64,000 nt of DNA from Paraburkholderia translucens (GTDB lineage Bacteria; Pseudomonadota; Gammaproteobacteria; Burkholderiales; Burkholderiaceae). The position numbers and the translations under genes are program-made. The notes below the pieces were generated by a model. That model made no database searches. It saw only the letters and a program-made list of their open reading frames with translations, and was not told the DNA's origin. Position 1 is the first letter of the stretch. Each line of letters opens with the position of its first letter. The stretch lies in NCBI RefSeq assembly GCF_020881035.1, contig NZ_JAJITC010000005.1:1-64000 (forward strand), written 5' to 3'. Of the stretch, positions 48,335 to 57,242 are shown piece after piece.

Positions 48335-48602
48335 AGCGAAAACGCTGCTCGGAACACCAGGATGCTCGACCAGCGCCGCGCCGGGGATCCAGAGCGTGTT
48401 ACGCCGGCGGCACGCGAGGCGAATCGCTCAGGGGCGACTTGGTAGATCGCAAGGAGGCTCCGCTCATCCGTGCCTGAATCGGGATTGCCACTCAAAGTGC
48501 ACAGCAATCAACAATTCGGCCGGGACAGGCCCGTAATTATTGCGCCTTCCGAAAGGAATAGTTACAAAATAGGTGTTTACCCTCAATTACTATTTCCTTA
48601 CA
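48335..48602. other. Intergenic region upstream of the DUF4148 gene
   Basis: No gene or RNA is supported here. AT-rich sequence near 48560-48600 (TTACAA, TACTAT) may hold the promoter of the downstream gene, but spacing is not ideal. Confidence 0.35.
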
Positions 48603-48626
48603 CTTGCCTTAACGCTTGAAGGCAAG
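48603..48626. repeat. Inverted repeat in the DUF4148 gene leader
   Basis: CTTGCCTT and AAGGCAAG form an 8-bp stem with an 8-nt loop, 46 bp before the ATG. It may be an RNA hairpin of the leader or an operator. Confidence 0.5.
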
Positions 48627-48672
48627 CGCGCGCTTATAGCGCCCCAATCGACAAACCAAGGAGGTAGTAACC

Positions 48673-49095
48673 ATGAGACCCCTCGTCAGACTCACCGCCT
48701 TTGTAGCTGCCCTCGCCTTCGCTGTTCCGATTACGGTTTTTGCCGCAGCAAACGTCGGAGCGAACCATCCACTGACCCGCGCGGAAGTCCGTGAGCAGCT
48801 GGTCGAGATCGAAGCGGCGGGCTACAACCCGGCCCGTGCCAACCCGCGCGAATATCCGGCGGACATCCAGGCCGCTGAAGCCAAGGTTGCCGCGCAACAC
48901 GCGGGCGCGCCCGGCGCGAACGGCAGTCACCCGATGACCGTCGTGGCAGTCAGTGAAGAAGTGATCGCGATCGAAAGCGCTGGCGACACCTCCGGAGTGG
49001 GTGGCGTCGTAAGCGGCGCATCCGCAGCGGGCGCCCCTGCCTACAAGAGCGAGGCGGCTCGCACCGGCCCGGGCTCGGTCTACTTCGGCCACTAA
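48673..49095 (+). CDS. DUF4148 domain-containing exported protein
   Basis: 140 residues. Signal peptide of about 24 residues (ending VFA), then LTRAEVREQLVEIEAAGYNPARANPREYPADIQAAEAKVAAQ, the DUF4148 signature common and often multicopy in Burkholderiaceae. GGAGG precedes the ATG. Function unknown; small, periplasmic, probably stress-related. It lies apart from its neighbours, with an inverted repeat in its leader. Confidence 0.85.
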   Translation: MRPLVRLTAFVAALAFAVPITVFAAANVGANHPLTRAEVREQLVEIEAAGYNPARANPREYPADIQAAEAKVAAQHAGAPGANGSHPMTVVAVSEEVIAIESAGDTSGVGGVVSGASAAGAPAYKSEAARTGPGSVYFGH

Positions 49096-49249
49096 GCGGC
49101 TGACAGGCGACTGACCGACCGTGCGCCTGTCTTTCCATGGAAGTGCGCAGACACACTGCGCACTCACATGTACACCAACTGACTCGCGAAACGCAGTCGC
49201 CGTCAAACGCGACTGATTCATCTCAACCACTTCATTTGTCACAGCAGCC

Positions 49250-49648
49250 ATGAAATCAAAATTACTCGCGTATTTCATGATCGCCGCTCTGCTTGGCGCG
49301 TCGATCCCCGCTTTCGCCCAGCCCCACGACAAGCAGCATCACGATGACTGGTCGGCGCACGGCCCGCAACGACACGACATGCGTCCGCCGCCCGGTCACG
49401 GTCATGGACCCATGCCGCACGAGGCCTATGGCGGCCGGCCAGGAGGCCCCATGCCGCATGCCGACTGGCGCCGGGGCGATCGGCTTCCGCCTGAATACCG
49501 CGGCCACAACTACGTAGTCGACGACTGGCGCGGCCACGGACTGCGACCGCCGCCGCGAGGCTATCACTGGGTTGGAGTGAACGGAGATTACGTGCTCGCC
49601 GCTATCGCAACCGGCGTCATTGCGGACGTCCTGTTCTACGGCCGCTAA
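49250..49648 (+). CDS. RcnB-like periplasmic protein
   Basis: 132 residues. Signal peptide ending PAFA, then a His/Pro/Gly-rich region (HDKQHHDDWS, GHGHGPMPHE) and a C-terminal GDRLPPEYRGHNYVVDDWRGHGLRPPPRGYHWVGVNGDYVLAAIATGVIADV segment, which is the RcnB fold. RcnB proteins affect nickel/cobalt homeostasis or envelope properties. The His-rich stretch could bind metal, but this is inference. No linked efflux gene is seen. Confidence 0.82.
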   Translation: MKSKLLAYFMIAALLGASIPAFAQPHDKQHHDDWSAHGPQRHDMRPPPGHGHGPMPHEAYGGRPGGPMPHADWRRGDRLPPEYRGHNYVVDDWRGHGLRPPPRGYHWVGVNGDYVLAAIATGVIADVLFYGR

Positions 49649-49929
49649 CACCGGCGGCAACCTTTCGAACCGGTTCGATTCATCCACGCAGACAGCGGTT
49701 GCTCACTGTTTCGACGAGCAGCCGCTATTCGCGCCCACCGACATAAACACGGCGCCCCACTCGCCGACCATTGCCTTGAACACGCAGGCGGTGCGAGTTG
49801 AGCCCAGTGAGCTGCGCCCGGTGCATGACGCCGAACGGCAACGCCGGGAGCAGAAATCCATAGGCCGACAGGCAAATCGAATACCCTTGCTATCATTTGC
49901 TTATAAAAACAGCTCGGGGTGACAGTCGG

Positions 49930-51567
49930 ATGGTGCTTGAAAAGCGGAACGAATCACGTTCCGAAACAAATACGCGCACGAGGGGTAACTCTGAAATTCG
50001 GGTGTCAGATATCGTCCGCAGCCGGCTTTCCGCAGCAGGCTCCGTCGTCCTGACGCCTGCTGGCGTCATAGTCTGCGCCGCTTTGCTGTGGCTAGGAACA
50101 GCCGGCTTGTGCATTGCAATGCTGCTGGTATCGAGGACAGACGCGTACAACAATGCCGCGCAGAATGCGCGAAATCTGACACTCGTACTCGAACGTGACA
50201 TCTTGCGCAGCATCGACCTCTATGACTTATCCCTGCGAGCCGTCGCCGAAGGAGCCGCCGATGCTCGCGTCATCTCCCTACCAGCCGGACTGAGAAATCA
50301 GGTTCTCTTCGACCGGGCCGCGACGGCTCGATACCTCGGGCCTATCTCCGTGCTGGGACCCGACGGAGCGCTACTGATCAGTTCCGATGGGACTTCCGCG
50401 CGACAGAGCAACTGGGCGGACATGCGCTGGTTCTCAGTGCGTGCGCAAGAGACACGCGACGGTCTCTACGTCGGTCCACCCCACGTCTCTGGTCAGACCG
50501 GCCACGAAATGGTCGTCGAACTCAGCCGACGGATCACCCGCCCCGACGGCACATTCGCCGGCGTCGTGGTGGGCAGGCTGAGCGTTGACTATTTCCGCGA
50601 CCTGCTTGACGGGCTATCCGTGGGTAACTTCGGCACGGTCGCCGTGATGGAGACAAACGGCGCCTTGCTCACCCGGCTTCCCTACGACCGCAACATGGTT
50701 GGCATGTATATCGGGCGCTCCCCCGTGTTTGCACAACTGATGAAGGACACCTCAGGGGCATTCGTTGGCACGGCCAGCATCGATGGCGTGCGCAGGCTGT
50801 ACGTCTACAGGCATATCCCTGGGCTGCCGATCGTAGTGGCGGTCGCACCGGCATTGAATGAGATATTCGCGGGCTGGCGTCTGCGGGCCCGGTGGCTGGC
50901 GCTACTGATGGCGCTGTTCATCGTGGCCACCGGGACGGGGGCGTGGACCCTGGTGCGCGAACTGTGTCGCCGGCAGCAGGCCGAGACCCAACTCCAGCGC
51001 ATGGCACATCGCGACGCACTGACCGGGCTGGAAAATAGAGGCACCTTCGACGAAATATGGAAACGCGAATGGCTGCGGGCGCAGCGCACGGGCAAACTGC
51101 TGTCACTGCTCTTTATCGACATCGACAATTTCAAGGCATACAACGACTACTATGGTCACCAGGCTGGCGACCAGGTGCTCAAGGAAGTGGCCCGCCGCAC
51201 GGCGTCATGTGTGGTCCGGGCCGCCGATCACGTGGCACGATATGGCGGTGAAGAGTTTGTCGTCATCCTGCCTGAAACCGATGCCGGCGGAGCCGTCTGC
51301 GTGGCCGAGAGCATCCGCCGGGCAATCTATGACCTCGAGATCGAACATGTTAAAAGCGCATTCGGCCGGGTCACGATCAGCATTGGAGTGGCCTCCTCTG
51401 ACGAGCCCGGCATACTCGACGAAACGGCGCTGATCAAGGCAGCGGATACCGCGCTATACCGTGCAAAATCTCAGGGACGGAATTGCGTTTGCGAACACAT
51501 GACGGCAATCGGAATCGAAGCGGGTTCGTCGTCCGGTATGCCCGAGGCTCACGCACCAGTGGTTTGA
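49930..51567 (+). CDS. Diguanylate cyclase with periplasmic Cache-like sensor and GGDEF domain
   Basis: 545 residues. A transmembrane segment (about 46-68), a periplasmic PDC/Cache-type sensor (70-315), a second membrane segment (323-342) and a GGDEF domain. The active-site motif is GGEEF (439-443), and the inhibitory I-site RAAD (430-433) lies exactly five residues before it, so product inhibition is expected. It should make c-di-GMP in response to a periplasmic ligand. The ATG at 49930 is chosen over TTG 49897. The gene is alone; no EAL partner is near. Confidence 0.92.
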   Translation: MVLEKRNESRSETNTRTRGNSEIRVSDIVRSRLSAAGSVVLTPAGVIVCAALLWLGTAGLCIAMLLVSRTDAYNNAAQNARNLTLVLERDILRSIDLYDLSLRAVAEGAADARVISLPAGLRNQVLFDRAATARYLGPISVLGPDGALLISSDGTSARQSNWADMRWFSVRAQETRDGLYVGPPHVSGQTGHEMVVELSRRITRPDGTFAGVVVGRLSVDYFRDLLDGLSVGNFGTVAVMETNGALLTRLPYDRNMVGMYIGRSPVFAQLMKDTSGAFVGTASIDGVRRLYVYRHIPGLPIVVAVAPALNEIFAGWRLRARWLALLMALFIVATGTGAWTLVRELCRRQQAETQLQRMAHRDALTGLENRGTFDEIWKREWLRAQRTGKLLSLLFIDIDNFKAYNDYYGHQAGDQVLKEVARRTASCVVRAADHVARYGGEEFVVILPETDAGGAVCVAESIRRAIYDLEIEHVKSAFGRVTISIGVASSDEPGILDETALIKAADTALYRAKSQGRNCVCEHMTAIGIEAGSSSGMPEAHAPVV

Positions 51568-51621
51568 ACCGGCGAGCGTTGCCCAGGCCAGACCAGTCGA
51601 CGTTCTTCCTGACAACAACTG

Positions 51622-51795
51622 CCTCTATCAGCTCGTGTAAGCGCTGACCATGCGGGCGACGCGATGATCGGCTCGGCGCGCGGCGCGCTCGTGGATTCGA
51701 TCCACGTGTGCCTCACCATTGCTACCGTGGCCGCATTAGTCGGCCCTTGTCTCGCGTGGTCCGTGCCGCCAATACGACTCAACAGGTCGCTGTAA
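51622..51795 (+). pseudogene. MFS transporter C-terminal fragment
   Basis: The frame through 51664 reads MIGSARGALVDSIHVCLTIATVAALVGPCLAW and then a short tail and TAA. This looks like the last transmembrane helix of a DHA2-type MFS exporter. Upstream, no further helices are in frame, so only the final 45-55 codons survive. The match is short and the call moderate. Confidence 0.45.
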
Positions 51796-51857
51796 TCGTC
51801 CAGGCGGCGTTTCGGAGTCCACCGTCTTCCCGAAACACTCATGCGGTGTTCGTGGAC

Positions 51858-52300
51858 TCACGCGGCAGCCGGTAGCAGCAGATCCTGCTCAGGAACGCGC
51901 CGCGTCAACGCCGCTCCCTGGTTGTCGAACAGGTGTCGCTGGCCGCCTGACAGCTGCTTCGGCTTGCGTTCAAGCACATGCTCGAGCTGAAGCACTCGCG
52001 CTGCCGCCTGCACGCGCTCACGGAGCGTAGCTTTGTCACGCTTCGCAAGCATCAAACCGAAAGCGAGGTTCTCATAGACGGTCAGATGTGGAAACAGCGC
52101 ATAGCACCATCGATCAGCAGTTCGCCGTCGCTGATTTCCTCGAGGCCCGCAATCATCCGGAGCAACGTCGACTTGCCGCATCCCGATGGGCCAACGAACA
52201 CGCAGAACTCCCCCTGTGCGATATGCAGATCGACATTACGGATAACCGGGGTATTCGCGCCGTAGGCCTTGGATACCTTTCTCAGTTCGATGCTTGCCAT
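51858..52300 (-). pseudogene. UgpC/MalK-type sugar ABC ATPase, internally deleted
   Basis: The N-terminus is normal: [20 protein letters not shown], Walker [10 protein letters not shown] and the first part to GELLIDG. There the frame shifts near 52100 and resumes at [17 protein letters not shown], losing about 20 residues with the Q-loop. After KQLSGGQR the rest of the nucleotide domain (Walker B, His switch) and most of the C-terminal domain are missing; only a tail like [13 protein letters not shown] remains. It lies 9 bp after the binding protein gene of the sugar operon, exactly where its ATPase should be. It cannot hydrolyse ATP. Confidence 0.8.
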
Positions 52301-52308
52301 AACAAGCC

Positions 52309-53625
52309 TCAATCGCGCAGAAGTTGATTGGCTTGCGCATTGGCGGCCTTCATCGCCGATGCGGCGTCGGACTTTCCCATCAGCACCGATGTCACCGCGT
52401 TGCTGATCACCTGATTGATCTGCGCGCCGTTGTCGCCGATCGGCGGCGGGAAAGTCTTCGACTTCGCCATCGTCAAGAATGCAGATGAATCGATGCCTCG
52501 GGATTTCTGTTCACTGATCGCCTTTTCTGCCATGCCGTCGATGGAAGGGAACACCACACCACGAGAGGCGACGACGTTCTGGCAAAGCGGTGAACCCATG
52601 TATTTGACCCACTGCCACGCCTGATCCTTTACCTTCGAGCCAGACCAGATCGAATCCGCCAAGCCGTTCAGCTCTGTCGCGCGCACCCCGGTCGGCCCTA
52701 CCGGCAGCGGCACCCACGCAGTCGGGAACTTCGCATTTTGATTGAAGTAGGTAATCATCCACGATCCCTGCGGCACGATCGCAACCTTGCGCGCAATGAA
52801 CATCGCGTCGGAGCCGAGCGCCTTCACGTTCTCGAAGTTATCCGACACCCCTTTCGAGGGCAGGCCTGCGAGGTAGTCGAGGGTATCGACGAGCTTCGGA
52901 TCGTCGTATGCGTACCTGGCATCCCACGGCTTCGCCTGCAACTGGACGCCGTTGGATACGGCGAAGAAGCTCCACGTGTTCTGTCCGGTCATATCGATGT
53001 CGGCCGGTGTCTGATAGCCGTACATCGTCACCTTCTTCTTGTCGAACTTTGGATTCAGTGCGTCGACGCCGTTCGCGTCGACAGTCAGTTTGCGCACGAT
53101 GTGCTCGAAGCTGCCACCGTCCTTCGGATTCCACGTCATGTTCTGCAAATCGGCGAGCGTCACTCCCGCTTTCTTCGCTGCGTCCATGTTGACGATGAAA
53201 CCGATCGTGTCCCAGTCCTTGGGCAAGCCATACTGCTTGCCGTCTCGCCCCCAGATCTCATACAAGCCTTTGGTGTACGCACCCGTGTCGACCTTATCGC
53301 GCTGGACATACTGCGTCAGGTCAGTGATCTGACCGTTCTTTGCAAACTCGGGATACTTCGCGAGATGGTCGGTGAACACGTCCGGCGCCGTACCGGATAC
53401 GAAGCCGGTGGCGAGCGTCGTCCAATAGTCGTACCAACCTACCTGGTTGATCTTGATGGTGATGTCCGGATGCAACTTGTGAAAATCCGCCGCGCACTGC
53501 TGGTATGCGGGCATCTGGTTAGAGTCCCACAGCATGTAACGAACGTCGACCGCCGACGCGCTGGCCGCACCCAGGCCCAGCGTCACGGCAACGGCGAGGG
53601 CCGCGGTATGACGAAAAGCGCACAT
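52309..53625 (-). CDS. Sugar ABC transporter substrate-binding protein (MalE-like family)
   Basis: 438 residues with a signal peptide ending ASASA. The mature part has the SBP_bac_1 pattern: [49 protein letters not shown] and [23 protein letters not shown]. It binds a sugar or oligosaccharide. The adjacent GH4 alpha-galactosidase-like gene suggests an alpha-galactoside such as melibiose or raffinose. It follows the permease genes in a minus-strand operon. Confidence 0.9.
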   Translation of the reverse strand: MCAFRHTAALAVAVTLGLGAASASAVDVRYMLWDSNQMPAYQQCAADFHKLHPDITIKINQVGWYDYWTTLATGFVSGTAPDVFTDHLAKYPEFAKNGQITDLTQYVQRDKVDTGAYTKGLYEIWGRDGKQYGLPKDWDTIGFIVNMDAAKKAGVTLADLQNMTWNPKDGGSFEHIVRKLTVDANGVDALNPKFDKKKVTMYGYQTPADIDMTGQNTWSFFAVSNGVQLQAKPWDARYAYDDPKLVDTLDYLAGLPSKGVSDNFENVKALGSDAMFIARKVAIVPQGSWMITYFNQNAKFPTAWVPLPVGPTGVRATELNGLADSIWSGSKVKDQAWQWVKYMGSPLCQNVVASRGVVFPSIDGMAEKAISEQKSRGIDSSAFLTMAKSKTFPPPIGDNGAQINQVISNAVTSVLMGKSDAASAMKAANAQANQLLRD

Positions 53626-53665
53626 GATTTGTCTCCGGTTCTTGTCTTCTTAGGAAGGGCGGGCT

Positions 53666-54586
53666 TTACTTGCCGCCGGTGAATTGCACGGATTCGACGA
53701 CGCGCCTGCCGAGCGCGACGAGCAGCACGATCGTGGGCAGGATCGAAATAACGGTGGCCGCCATGAGACCGGTCCAGTCAGGCTGTCCCTGGGGCGTCTG
53801 GGATCTGAAGGCCTGGAGCGCGACCGGGATCACCTGATGCGCCTCGTCCTTCGCGACCAGGTATGGCCAGAAAAACTCATTCCACATGTTGATGCCAGTG
53901 AGCATCGCGATCGTGACGATCGGTGTCAGGCTTAGCGGCAGCACGATGCGCACGAAGATATAGAAATGTGATGCGCCATCGAGCAACGCGGCCTCTTCCA
54001 GATCGCGTGGGATCGACAGAAAGAACTGGCGCAGAAAGAACACCGAAAACCCCTGCATCAGGCAGAACGGCGCGACCATCCCGGTCATCGTGTTGAGCCA
54101 TCCAAGTTCCTTCATCAGGATGAAGTTCGGAATGAAGGTCACGACGGTCGGCACCATCATTGATCCGATGAAGAGGCCGAACAACACGCGCCGCCCCGGA
54201 AAGCGCAAGCGCGCGAACGCATAGGCGGCCATAGCGCTGCACGTGATCTGCATGACCACGACGATCGAGGTGAACAGCACTGAGTTGCCCAATGCCTTCA
54301 GAAAGTCGATGCCGGCGCCCGACCCGCCCGCCGCGAGACTCTCTTCGACACTCATCAGCCCCAGTACGCGTTTGAAGTTCGCGAGCGTGATGGCGCGAGG
54401 TAGAAGGTCCGAGGAATGTGTGAACAGGTCATCCGGTGGCGTGAGCGCGGTTTTGACCGCCATCCAGACCGGCATCAGTGTGATCGCGAGCATCATTGCC
54501 AGCAGCAGCCAGGAGATCGTGCGGCCGGGCGATACAACGAACCTCGCGCGCTTCGCGGCAGGCATTGGCGTTGCAATTTGCTTCAT
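53666..54586 (-). CDS. Sugar ABC transporter permease (MalG-like)
   Basis: 306 residues with six hydrophobic segments and the EAA motif EEAALLDGASHFYIFVRIVLPLSLTPIVTIAML. GAGGA before the ATG at 54586 supports the start. It lies 31 bp after the MalF-like gene and 40 bp before the binding protein gene. Family: CUT1 carbohydrate importers. Confidence 0.9.
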   Translation of the reverse strand: MKQIATPMPAAKRARFVVSPGRTISWLLLAMMLAITLMPVWMAVKTALTPPDDLFTHSSDLLPRAITLANFKRVLGLMSVEESLAAGGSGAGIDFLKALGNSVLFTSIVVVMQITCSAMAAYAFARLRFPGRRVLFGLFIGSMMVPTVVTFIPNFILMKELGWLNTMTGMVAPFCLMQGFSVFFLRQFFLSIPRDLEEAALLDGASHFYIFVRIVLPLSLTPIVTIAMLTGINMWNEFFWPYLVAKDEAHQVIPVALQAFRSQTPQGQPDWTGLMAATVISILPTIVLLVALGRRVVESVQFTGGK

Positions 54587-54617
54587 CACGTCCTCTTTCG
54601 CGAGTGAGACCGGGTAC

Positions 54618-55559
54618 TCAGGCCAGATCGTTCTCGGCAGCACGCATCACGCGCATTTGCACCACGGTGTAAAGCAGCATCAGCACGCCCAGCGCCATCG
54701 ACATCGCCGAGGCGTAGCCCATCTTGTAGTACGTGAAGGCGTTCTGGACGATGTAGTAGACAATCACACGCGTTGAGTCCAGCGGGCCGCCCTGTGTCGT
54801 CACCGCGATCGTGTCGAAGATCTGAAACGAGCCGGTCACGCTCGTGACGAGCACGAACACCATGACTGGACGCAGGAGTGGCAGCGTGATCCGCCTAAAG
54901 ATCTGCCACTCCCCTGCTCCTTCCAGTGCGGCGGCCTCGTACAGGTCGCGCGGAATGTTCTGCAACCCCGCGAGGAACAACATGGCGATCAACCCCATGT
55001 ACCGCCAGATATTGACTGCCGCCACCGTGACGAGCGCCCGGCCAGCGTCGCCGAAGAACGGCTGACGATCGAAGCCGAGTGAACCGAGCGCAGCGTTGAC
55101 GACGCCGAGCATCGGATCGAGCATCCACAGCCACAGCATCGCGACGAGCACATTTGACAGGAGGTACGGCAGCAGCACGACGGACTTGACGAACAGTGAC
55201 CTCGTCAGCCGGTCCATCGCGACCGCGAGAAATAGCCCGAGTACGGTCTGCAGCGGAATATTCAGCGCGACGTAGTACGCCGACAACTTCATCCCGTTCC
55301 AGAACTGGCCGTCCGACAGCATCTGCGCATAATTCGCGAAGCCGACGAAGTGCGGTTCGCGCATCAGGTTCCAGTCGGTGAAGCTGATTTCGATTGCCCG
55401 CACCGTTGGCCACGCGTAGAAGACGAGAAAGCCAACCAGCGCCGGGAAGACCAGGACCCAGGCCGTCAACGTCTCGGCGCGGCGCATCCGGCCAGCAGCC
55501 CACGAGCGCCGCACTTTGCGCGGCTGCTCTACGGCGACAAGCTCCGAAATCGAGTTCAT
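54618..55559 (-). CDS. Sugar ABC transporter permease (MalF/UgpA-like)
   Basis: 313 residues. Six hydrophobic segments after a short basic N-terminal tail and the EAA loop YEAAALEGAGEWQIFRRITLPLLRPVMVFVLVTS. AGGAGG precedes the ATG at 55559. First gene of the minus-strand sugar operon, divergent from the GH4 gene, with two operator-like palindromes in the gap. Pairs with the MalG-like permease. Confidence 0.9.
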   Translation of the reverse strand: MNSISELVAVEQPRKVRRSWAAGRMRRAETLTAWVLVFPALVGFLVFYAWPTVRAIEISFTDWNLMREPHFVGFANYAQMLSDGQFWNGMKLSAYYVALNIPLQTVLGLFLAVAMDRLTRSLFVKSVVLLPYLLSNVLVAMLWLWMLDPMLGVVNAALGSLGFDRQPFFGDAGRALVTVAAVNIWRYMGLIAMLFLAGLQNIPRDLYEAAALEGAGEWQIFRRITLPLLRPVMVFVLVTSVTGSFQIFDTIAVTTQGGPLDSTRVIVYYIVQNAFTYYKMGYASAMSMALGVLMLLYTVVQMRVMRAAENDLA

Positions 55560-55625
55560 GCGGGCTGCCTCCTGGAGTAGCGGGCCCACCGGCGAGAACG
55601 ATCCGCAGCACCTCGGATTCCCGGC

Positions 55626-55639
55626 CTAACCCGCGTTAG
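55626..55639. promoter_or_regulatory. LacI-type operator candidate O1
   Basis: CTAAC-CCGC-GTTAG is a perfect 5-bp inverted repeat with a CG-rich centre. It overlaps a possible -10 (ACTAAC) of the minus-strand permease promoter whose -35 TTGGCA lies 17 bp away. Same core as O2. Confidence 0.6.
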
Positions 55640-55691
55640 TGGCGCTACTTTGCGGGATGCCAACCATCCGTCACAATGCGTGAAAACCCCT

Positions 55692-55709
55692 AACTAACGC
55701 GCTTTAGTT
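55692..55709. promoter_or_regulatory. LacI-type operator candidate O2
   Basis: AACTAACGCGCTTTAGTT is an 18-bp near-perfect palindrome with a central CG step, typical of LacI/GalR sites. It overlaps the likely -35 of a GH4 promoter whose TAGAAT -10 lies at 55726-55731. O1 and O2 centres are 68 bp apart. Confidence 0.65.
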
Positions 55710-55821
55710 CCGTGATTTTTGCGCCTAGAATCCGCAACTGATCGTGAGATGTTTCGCCCGGCAGATCAGTGCTGAAATCCGCCATCCCCACGCCGCTCAA
55801 CCCTATTTCCGAGTTCCGCAC

Positions 55822-57234
55822 ATGAAATCACGTCCGAAAATCGCGCTCATTGGCGCCGGCAGCATCGTGTTTGCCCGCAACCTGCTCGGCGACATCCTTT
55901 CGTACCCGGAGCTCGCCGATTGCGAAATTGCGCTTCACGACATCGACGAACACCGGTTGCGTCTTGCGGAAAAGGTCGCACATCGGATTGCGGGTGTCCT
56001 GAACGTGAAGCCGGCGATAACGGCAACGACCGATCGCCGCAAAGCGCTCGACGGGGCGCGCTTCGCCATCAACATGATTCAGGTTGGCGGTTATCGACCG
56101 GCTACCGTGACCGACTTCGAGATTCCGAAGAAATTCGGACTGGAGCAGACGATTGGCGACACGCTCGGCATCGGCGGCATCATGCGCGCGCTGCGCACGA
56201 TTCCCGTTCAGCTGGACATGCTGCGCGACATGGAAGAGCTGTGTGCGGACGGTGCGGTGCATCTGAACTACGTGAACCCGATGGCGATGATCACGTGGGC
56301 GCTCAATCGCGTGGCGACGCGGGTGCCTACGGTCGGCCTTTGTCACAGCGTGCAGCACACGGCAAGTGAACTCGCGGACGACCTGGGTATTCCGGTCGAG
56401 GAAATCGACTACCACTGCGCGGGTATCAATCACATGGCGTTCTATCTTAAGTTCGAACGCAATGGCGAAGACCTGATTCCTCGTCTCAAGGAGATTCAGC
56501 GCCAGCAGAGAATGCCGGACTGGAACCGCGTACGCTATGAAATGCTCGCGCAACTCGGTTATTTTCCGACCGAGTCGAGCGAGCACTTCAGCGAATACGT
56601 GCCCTGGTTCATCAAGACTGGCCGTGAGGAACTGCTGAAGAAATACAACATCCCGCTCGACGAATATCCGGGCCGCTGCCAGATCTTCGAACACGCATGG
56701 CCGTATATCGAACGTGAGCTCGAGAATCCTGGCTCGCAGGACTCCAGCGCGCTCATTGCCGAGCTTGCCGCCGCCGATATTCGCGTGATGCAACACCAGC
56801 GCGAGAGCGCTGCGCGGCTTCTCGACGGGCTCCATACGGTAAAGCGTTCGGTCGAATATGGCAGCAGCATCATCCATTCGATCGTGACCGGCACGCCACG
56901 TGTCGTCTACGGCAACGTCCTCAACCATCACTTGATCGACAATCTGCCGCACGGCTGCGCCGTCGAGGTGCCATGTCTCGTCGACGCGAACGGTGTGCAG
57001 CCCACGCGCATTGGCGCATTGCCGCCGCAACTCGCGGCGTTGATGCGCAGTAACGTCAACGTGCAGGAACTCGTCGTCGAGGCGGTGCTGACCCAGAATC
57101 GGGAGCACGTGTATCATGCCGCCATGATGGATCCCCATACAGCCGCCGTACTTGATCTCGAACAGATTCGCGCCATGGTGGACGAGCTCCTGCGTGCGCA
57201 CGCGGATTATCTGCCTGCCTACCTCCACGCTTGA
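55822..57234 (+). CDS. GH4-family glycosidase, alpha-galactosidase-like (MelA type)
   Basis: 470 residues. The Rossmann NAD motif KIALIGAGSIVFARNLLGDIL opens the protein. The conserved NPMAMITWAL, GLCHSVQ (Cys/His metal ligands) and CAGINHMAFYL blocks identify GH4, which uses NAD+ and Mn2+ to cleave alpha- or beta-glycosides by a redox-elimination mechanism. The CHSVQ signature is that of the alpha-galactosidase/glucuronidase group. The ATG at 55822 removes a 26-residue extension without a ribosome site. It is followed 8 bp later by the LacI gene and is divergent from the sugar importer. Confidence 0.9.
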   Translation: MKSRPKIALIGAGSIVFARNLLGDILSYPELADCEIALHDIDEHRLRLAEKVAHRIAGVLNVKPAITATTDRRKALDGARFAINMIQVGGYRPATVTDFEIPKKFGLEQTIGDTLGIGGIMRALRTIPVQLDMLRDMEELCADGAVHLNYVNPMAMITWALNRVATRVPTVGLCHSVQHTASELADDLGIPVEEIDYHCAGINHMAFYLKFERNGEDLIPRLKEIQRQQRMPDWNRVRYEMLAQLGYFPTESSEHFSEYVPWFIKTGREELLKKYNIPLDEYPGRCQIFEHAWPYIERELENPGSQDSSALIAELAAADIRVMQHQRESAARLLDGLHTVKRSVEYGSSIIHSIVTGTPRVVYGNVLNHHLIDNLPHGCAVEVPCLVDANGVQPTRIGALPPQLAALMRSNVNVQELVVEAVLTQNREHVYHAAMMDPHTAAVLDLEQIRAMVDELLRAHADYLPAYLHA

Positions 57235-57242
57235 ACTGACTC

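Noticed and set aside
49645..49896. Minus-strand 83-codon ORF before the diguanylate cyclase
   Set aside because: No ribosome site, no domain and unusual composition; treated as intergenic.
55828..57228. Long minus-strand ORF opposite the GH4 gene
   Set aside because: Antisense shadow; the GH4 NAD motif and metal-site motifs are on the + strand.
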